Shown here: piece by piece, positions 58,255 to 64,000 of the stretch
Layout of the letters: each line of letters starts with the position of its first letter
How positions within the stretch are numbered: position 1 is the first letter of the stretch
DNA from: Girardinichthys multiradiatus
Taxonomy: Eukaryota; Chordata; Actinopteri; Cyprinodontiformes; Goodeidae
Length of the DNA: 64,000 nt
Assembly: GCF_021462225.1 (NCBI RefSeq)
Contig: NC_061794.1
Coordinates: 41,912,914-41,976,913 of the forward strand
Direction of reading: 5' to 3'
The notes under the pieces: generated by a model
Database searches by the model: none
What the model saw: the letters and a program-made list of their open reading frames with translations, nothing else
What the model was told of the DNA's origin: nothing
Position numbers and translations under genes: made by a program

Positions 58255-60080
58255 ATTTTACCGCTGTTAAGTGTTGTTGAGGAGAGTGACAAAAATATTT
58301 TAATGAGGTAGTACTAGTTTTTTCCTTAATTGACAACATATGGCTGAACATTTAACATAAAAGATAAAGCTGAGCTGTTTTTACCTTTCTGACCAAAAAA
58401 AAACTTTAACCTAAAAAAACATTTTAGAAGTATCTATGTCAGTTGATTGGACAGAAGATTATAGCAGATGCAGAAGGTTCTCAAAATTGTTTAGGTGTTT
58501 AAAAACTTTAAAAGTCAACCAATCAATCAATTTAATCCATCAATTTAAAAATCAGTAACAAGTTCTCAAAAATAATTGTGCAAACATAATTATGCAGGGT
58601 TCATAAACCAAAATTTCACCAGGACAATAACAAGTCAGACCTCAATATTTCTGCAATTTAACCTTTATCCAATCATTTGACAGATATGAATTATTGTATT
58701 GATGTATATAACACTGTTTTAGGATGAAAAAAAATCAAAGAATTCTAAGATCGTGAAGCAAAGTAGCAAAACTGCTGACTTGTTTTCAGTATAAAACCCT
58801 CAGGATTCCTTCTGCAGGGAAGTGATTTGATGTTATGGATCCAGCACTGAACTAAGTTCATGCATGGGGCTTCAAACCGTCATTATTCTCTCTAACCTTC
58901 CTATAACACTTTAGCAGATATTCAAGGTTATTATGCAGATAAAACATTTTGCCTATGTGACAGACTGACTCTGTAAGAGACTAAATGTTGCAATGATGCT
59001 CTGTTCATGTCTTCCCCCTGCTCTTCCTGCTGGCCTTGCTTTAAACCTTGTTCAGTGAATGCGTCAAGAGACTCTGCTTGGTCAATAACTCTGAGTGACA
59101 GTTCAGTTACCAAACTGAAAGCACAGACTGCCTCTTCACTGACATTTCACACTCATGCAGTGTGTTCCCGGAACACCCAACTTTGTTTCTAATTACATGC
59201 ATAGCTGGGGATTAGTTTGTCAAAGGGGGCTACGATCTAGCAGGAGACAAATGACTATTAATAAAACCAATGTACACGGAGAGGTTCCCATGACTGACCT
59301 ACAGGTCTTCACTTAAAGCGTTAAATTGGTGTGTCTTGTTTCTGTCACACTTCCAACATATTTCACCTGCTATAATTGATGCAACTGTAGTAATAATTCT
59401 CAGCAGACGTTCCAGCACTGCTCTTCTAGTTCACACCACATTAGTGAAAATCATTACTTGCTACCATGATGATCAAAGAGAAATTTAAGTCGCAGAATTC
59501 AACTTAGTGCACTGATACCTGTCCTAAGACAATTTATATTCCTCGTGTTTCCTAAAGCTCAAAGCTTTCTATTGCTGCATGGGTTTCTAGTATTGACCAG
59601 ACAGGTTTGAGTAGACAATGGTCTCATGCTGCTAAATTGTGGGAGGCAAAAGATGTCAACATATTGTGTAACTACAGTCATTAGGCTACCAAAGTTATTT
59701 AACATTAATTAAACTTTCAAAATATCTATATGTTTGTTTATTTGTCTCTCAGATGTTTAAGTTTCTATCACTGCTGGGGTAGTATTCCTGATAAGTGTGT
59801 GTGTGTCTTATTTTTGGCATCTGGACAAACTTTAATCATCACAAAATGGCAAAAAATATAAATGCTTTCTTTATTCCTTAAAACCAAACCCAGTTGAAGA
59901 ACCGTGGGGCCACTTTAAAACCCAGAACCAGAATAATCGGCAGGTCAAAAAATGAAAGTACTTTTTTTTTTTTTGCATTTTTGAATGAGTTAATAACTCA
60001 AAACCAAAATGACCATCAACCAAAAGCTTGCTTCAATGTGGCCAACCAAAAATTAAGGAAATAAATATGAATCACCTAAT
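58255..60080. other. non-coding stretch, nothing recognised
   Basis: AT-rich; short frames only. Confidence 0.45.
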
Positions 60081-60082
60081 TA

Positions 60083-60180
60083 CCTAAGGGCAATTTAGAG
60101 AGACAAGTTAACCTAATAGTCATGTTTTTTAACTCTGGAAGGAAGGTGGAGTAACTGGAGAGAACCCACACATGCAAAGG
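60083..60180 (-). repeat. tRNA-derived SINE, copy 3 (body fragment)
   Basis: CTAAGGGCAATTTAGAGAGAC, then TTAACCTAATAGTCATGTTTTT and GAGAACCCACACATGCA, matches copy 1 at 1209-1301. It stops about 20 bp before the LTR that follows. Confidence 0.75.
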
Positions 60181-60201
60181 GACCAACACCGTGCAACCCC
60201 T

Positions 60202-61741
60202 TGTTGGACCATGTTTTGCTGAATATTGGACTATTTGCACGTTGCTGGACGCCACCAGGCTTCCGGCGTTATCGGCCATTTTGTACCCCAGGATAGTCTG
60301 CTACTACAAATCCCAGCGGGCTCCGCGGCTGATAGGACGGGGCGTCCCACTGCTGATGTCACAGTGGGCTATATAGTAAGGTGAGCCCTTTAATGAGGCG
60401 CTTTTTCAGTTGGGACAGAGACGCGGTTACCGGCATCTGAAGCGCATCATTCTGGAGAAGAAAATCCCACGTGGACTTTCATTCATTCTCCCCGTTGGCC
60501 AACGAGAACAAACTCATAAAAGAGGCTCTGGGATTAGGAAGGCCCGGAGTTTTCAACTTTACCAATCGAAGGCGTGGATTTATTAACACGTAACCAAAAA
60601 AAAAACACGGAGTTTTCAAGGAGATGCAATTTTCCTCCTTGTTTTTTTTTGTTCCAGTCGACTACTGACGGTCCGTCATATTTTTCACCTTTCCGCCAAG
60701 GAGGCCGAGAGGACGAAGACAGAGCGATCCCCACCTGAGTTACCCACGGACGCGTGGAAACTCTTCCCCCTTCCTTTCTCTGCCTCTCTGCCCCAAGGAA
60801 GACTTCAACAAGTAAAGTCCGTTTGTTCCTTTTATTTCTTTATTAGGAAGAGCTTGGGCAGGATAGAGAAAGGTTTTAGTGCGATTTAGAATCGTCACTT
60901 ATAGTTTAATGTGTTCTGAATTGTATGTGCATGCCATTGTTTATTGAAACTTGATTGCTGTTGAATTTCGGAGGCCGCCGAGTCTCGCAAGTTGTGTTTT
61001 ACTATCTGGACACCTGAACGCAGGTGCGCTGTGAAACTGGACTGCTATAATAACCTTATGGTGAAAATCAATTTTCTTTGTTTTCAACTTCATGCTTTAC
61101 TAGCTTGCTGCCAAAAGTTTTATTATTCTTTGTCCTCTGGGTTTACAACTTTGCTTGGAGGAAGTTTTATGACTGCCTGTGTCCCGCTGAGCTACACTTT
61201 GGGAGTGGCCTCCCAGAGCTTCGTTTGACCATACTCCTTTTGTATTTTGCCATAACTGCCATAACTGCTGGTTTGATTTCATACATACTCAATGCTGTTT
61301 TATTTTGTTTAGTTAGAAATTTTACCCTTTTGTGTAGAACTTTGCATGTTTGATTAGGTGAAGATTATTGAATCGGAAGAGCGAGTTGTATCAGGGCTGT
61401 TGATTTAATAAATATTCGCGTAGATAAAGAGAAGGCGTTTGTGTTTATTTTGTGCAAGAGTGATTTGTCAGTCAAAATAAGGTTAAAGTTCCCCACGTTT
61501 CGGCAGAAACGGTTGATTAAACAGTGACATCTAATAATAGTTATCAACTATTACTGAGAATTTAATAATTGTAATTATCAAGGGCTTTGAGCCACAATTA
61601 CAACACCAGAGGACATCTCTGACATCTCTGATTTCGATTCATAAATGAGGATTTTTGGTTAAGAAATTAATTTTCTCAAATTATGATTTGTAATTATAAT
61701 TCTTGATAAATATTAACTAATCAATAATCATAATCCCAACA
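60202..61741 (+). mobile_element. retrovirus-type solo LTR (plus orientation), 4-bp duplication
   Basis: Starts TGTTGGACC and ends AATCCCAACA, flanked by CCCT on both sides (60198-60201 and 61742-61745). TATATAG at 60370-60376 and AATAAA at 61407-61412 are about 1 kb apart, so most of the LTR would be transcribed. No internal retroviral genes are present. The layout (termini, size, 4-bp duplication, AGGGCTTTGAGCC-type block after the poly(A) signal) resembles the LTR at 54036-55755. Frames inside (for example 60992-61353) are not genes. Confidence 0.82.
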
Positions 61742-61745
61742 CCCT

Positions 61746-62698
61746 GTATCTAAATTCATATCTTTTAGATAATGGAATAAAAAAGTCTGCAATTTTGAAT
61801 GCTTTTCCATACACAATTTGAGTTTTCCATGCTTGGCCAGACTGGGAAAATAGTCGAATCCCATTCTATGCTTTCCCAGACATTTAAAAACATACAAACC
61901 CTAGACATACTGCCAGCAATATGAAAGTAAAGATCCATGATGAGTTTTGCTTCAACAGGATGTGAGGCAATTTGATGCAAAGATAAGAAATTATAAATAA
62001 GAATTAAGCAAGATAATTTAGGAATGAGCAAGGAAAATGTACTGCTCCACAGCAGTAATGGCAGCAAAAATCATTTCTATCTTTCATTGGAACAGGTCTG
62101 ATTTTATAGACACAAACATCTAAAAACAGATGCATCTAAATTCTATGGAAAAATATTTTTCAGCAAGCAACAATAAACCCAACAATGACTGAAGTCAGAG
62201 CAGGAGTATTCCCATTGCAGACCACATGTGCTAGGCAAGACAGAAATATGTTTTCCATAACTTGTAGAGGGGAAAAACGTGATACTTTGTGCAGAATGTT
62301 GCCCCCCTTCCTAAACAAATCCATCTTGATGATACAACGTAACTTTTTTTTAGAAGGGCAGAGCTAACTGAAAACATGTTTTTAGTAAACCTAAAAAGAT
62401 ATTAAATGTAGGAATAGTGATAATTATTTATTTCTATTTTAACACAGTCATGCATTTATTTTCTCAGAATACACAAAGTTTTCATCCAGATTTCACAGAT
62501 GAAAAAAAAAATATGTTAAAAATTATTTATTTAAATAAATTTGAGCGACTGGATTAGAACTTTACAGTGGAAATTATTTTATTTAAAATAAAACATACCC
62601 TCAGGACCAGCACTGGCCCGTGAAATATCTCTGGGCTAGTGGCTAAACGGGGTACTGCATCATTTTACAACGTGAGTTATATCCAAGTATCAGAGAGC
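61746..62698. other. non-coding stretch, nothing recognised
   Basis: AT-rich; no gene or repeat family recognised. Confidence 0.45.
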
Positions 62699-62936
62699 AC
62701 TGCTCAAAAAATTAAAGGAATACTTTGAAAACTCATCAGTTCTTGATTGTAAAAATGAAATTCATGCAGGATATTCACACTGATATGGTATGGGTAATGT
62801 GTTAGAAACAAAAGGATTCCTCATCTTTTGATGAAAATTTTTAACTGACAGAGAGGTTAAGCCGAAGTCACCAAGAAATTTAAACTGAAAAACTGCTGCT
62901 GCAGGCTAGTCCAATTTGCTGAAATGCCATTGGATT
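62699..62936 (-). mobile_element. Tc1-like DNA transposon, terminal fragment
   Basis: CACTGCTCAAAAAATTAAAGGAA followed by GATATTCACACTGATATGG and GGCTAGTCCAATTTGCTGAAAT matches the outer end of a common fish Tc1-like element, read opposite to its transposase. Sequence beyond about 62936 no longer fits and the other end is absent. Confidence 0.6.
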
Positions 62937-63068
62937 GGACTTTTTAGGGCACTGTTTAGTTCAAACTGGATTAAGATGTTTGAAACATCTTCATTTTTTT
63001 ATTTATTTACTGTTGTACCATAAATGCATTAAACCATGACCCACAAACCAAGATACATACTGTTACAT

Positions 63069-63312
63069 ACTTGCTTCCTCCCACAATCCAAAAACCATGA
63101 CTGTTAGGTTAATTGGTTTCTCTAAATTGCCTTTAGGTGTGAATGTGAATGAGCATGTGCATGGTTGTTTGTCCTGTGTGTGTCTGTGTTGCCCTGCAAT
63201 GGACTGGCAACCTGTCCAGGGTGTACCCTGCCTATTGCCCGTAGACTGCTGGAGATAGGCACCAGCTTCCCCACAACCCACTATGGAAGAAGCGAAAGAA
63301 AATTACTGACAT
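63069..63312 (+). repeat. tRNA-derived SINE, copy 4 (3' part with tail)
   Basis: Starts inside the body (CTTCCTCCCACAATCC) and continues GTTAGGTTAATTGG, GCAATGGACTGGCAACC, GTCCAGGGTGTACCCTGCC and GGAGATAGGCACCAGC, ending in an ACTG-type tail. It supplies the 3' half that copies 1-3 lack. The LINE-like 3' tail suggests mobilisation by a partner LINE (inference). Confidence 0.8.
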
Positions 63313-64000
63313 GACTGACTTTCAGAGTTGATGCACTGATGTTGAAAGAAACCTTTATGTAGATTTTATTCCTTCATACCAAAGATATGATTTATGTAAA
63401 ACCACAATTAAGTTTTAGACTACTTAATGTTAAGTCTAGTGTTTCACCATTTTTCTAGTACAACACAGAGATGCCTCTACGTATTTCATTGTTTTATAGT
63501 AAAGCCAGTGAGTAATTTTTCATCAGACAATCTGTAAGGTCATTGCATCAATTGCTGTCAGTTTAGGTAACATCATTTAAGTCCAGGCACTGGCTGCTTT
63601 GCATAGGGTGCTAATTTGATCACAGGATGAAATGTCACAGCAAACCTCAGAGTACACCTGTGTTTCATCCTTCGTGCAGAGAAAACAGGAAATCATCAAA
63701 AAAAAAACTCAGACCCCTGTCTTTAGCTGTAATAAAACCTGATCATCCTGGTCTTGTGTTCACTAAACATGTGGGCCTGTACAAATGTGGATGCATATAA
63801 ACATTAATAAAGAGTTCCATGATTAGACACATGTAGACACTTTTCTGTGTGCCTCTGAGTCTTTTGTCATTGGGTTGTGTCCCCCTCCTCCCACTCCCTG
63901 ATTGTACAATGTGTGGGTCATGTTTCCTCCGGGGGTTGTAAATGGCAGTATAAATGAAAACATAGAAAATCGGAAGCAACAGAGATTCCAAGAAATGGGA
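63313..64000. other. non-coding stretch, nothing recognised
   Basis: AT-rich, no convincing gene before the window ends. Confidence 0.45.

Noticed and set aside
60992..61353. 78- and 91-codon frames in overlapping registers
   Set aside because: They lie inside a solo LTR and lack motifs.

Overview
The window looks like teleost fish intergenic (or giant-intron) DNA. It is AT-rich, and I could not recognise a single intact host protein gene. It is full of fish-typical repeats: Tc1/mariner elements, a Rex3 (RTE-clade) non-LTR element, an L2-like LINE 3' end, a chromodomain-bearing Ty3/Gypsy element of Tf1/sushi type, a DIRS-like remnant with a tyrosine-recombinase fragment, hAT-type miniature elements, a tRNA-derived SINE family in four partial copies, several solo LTRs and (CA)n/(TA)n microsatellites. 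Family names rest on motifs, termini and remembered family features; no database search was run.

Layout. 0.6-1.4 kb: (TA)n microsatellite and a SINE. 4.2-4.8 kb: hAT remnant with a BED zinc finger. 7.9-9.0 kb: solo LTR with an internal 27-bp tandem array. 9.6-12.3 kb: DIRS-like element with fold-back ends and a foreign insertion. 13.0-14.6 kb: inverted-repeat element interrupted by a Tc1/mariner copy with DD36E spacing; an uninterrupted relative lies at 18.0-18.5 kb. 16.1-17.6 kb: one solo LTR nested in another. 19.4-21.0 kb: broken Tc1 with an insertion. 24.0-24.7 kb: (CA)n tracts. 28.0-29.6 kb: LINE 3' end and hAT-like mosaic. 31.7-36.4 kb: Gypsy/chromovirus copy. 40.4-42.0 kb: nearly intact Tc1 (334-codon transposase, about 205-bp inverted repeats). 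46.2-47.4 kb: Rex3. 48.3-48.8 kb: LTR-like fragment. 50.7-53.3 kb: MITE, Tc1 remnants and a nested hAT MITE. 54.0-55.8 and 60.2-61.7 kb: two long retrovirus-type solo LTRs in opposite orientation. 62.7-63.3 kb: Tc1-like end and SINE 3' part.

No host pathway can be reconstructed. The value of the window is its readable insertion history: exact target-site duplications bound eight insertions, several are nested, and one has an empty-site paralogue in the window. The most likely still functional coding sequence is the DD34E transposase at 40.75-41.76 kb. The most interesting mechanism trace is a possible self-priming signal in the Gypsy element. I found no convincing evidence of a wholly new biological system.
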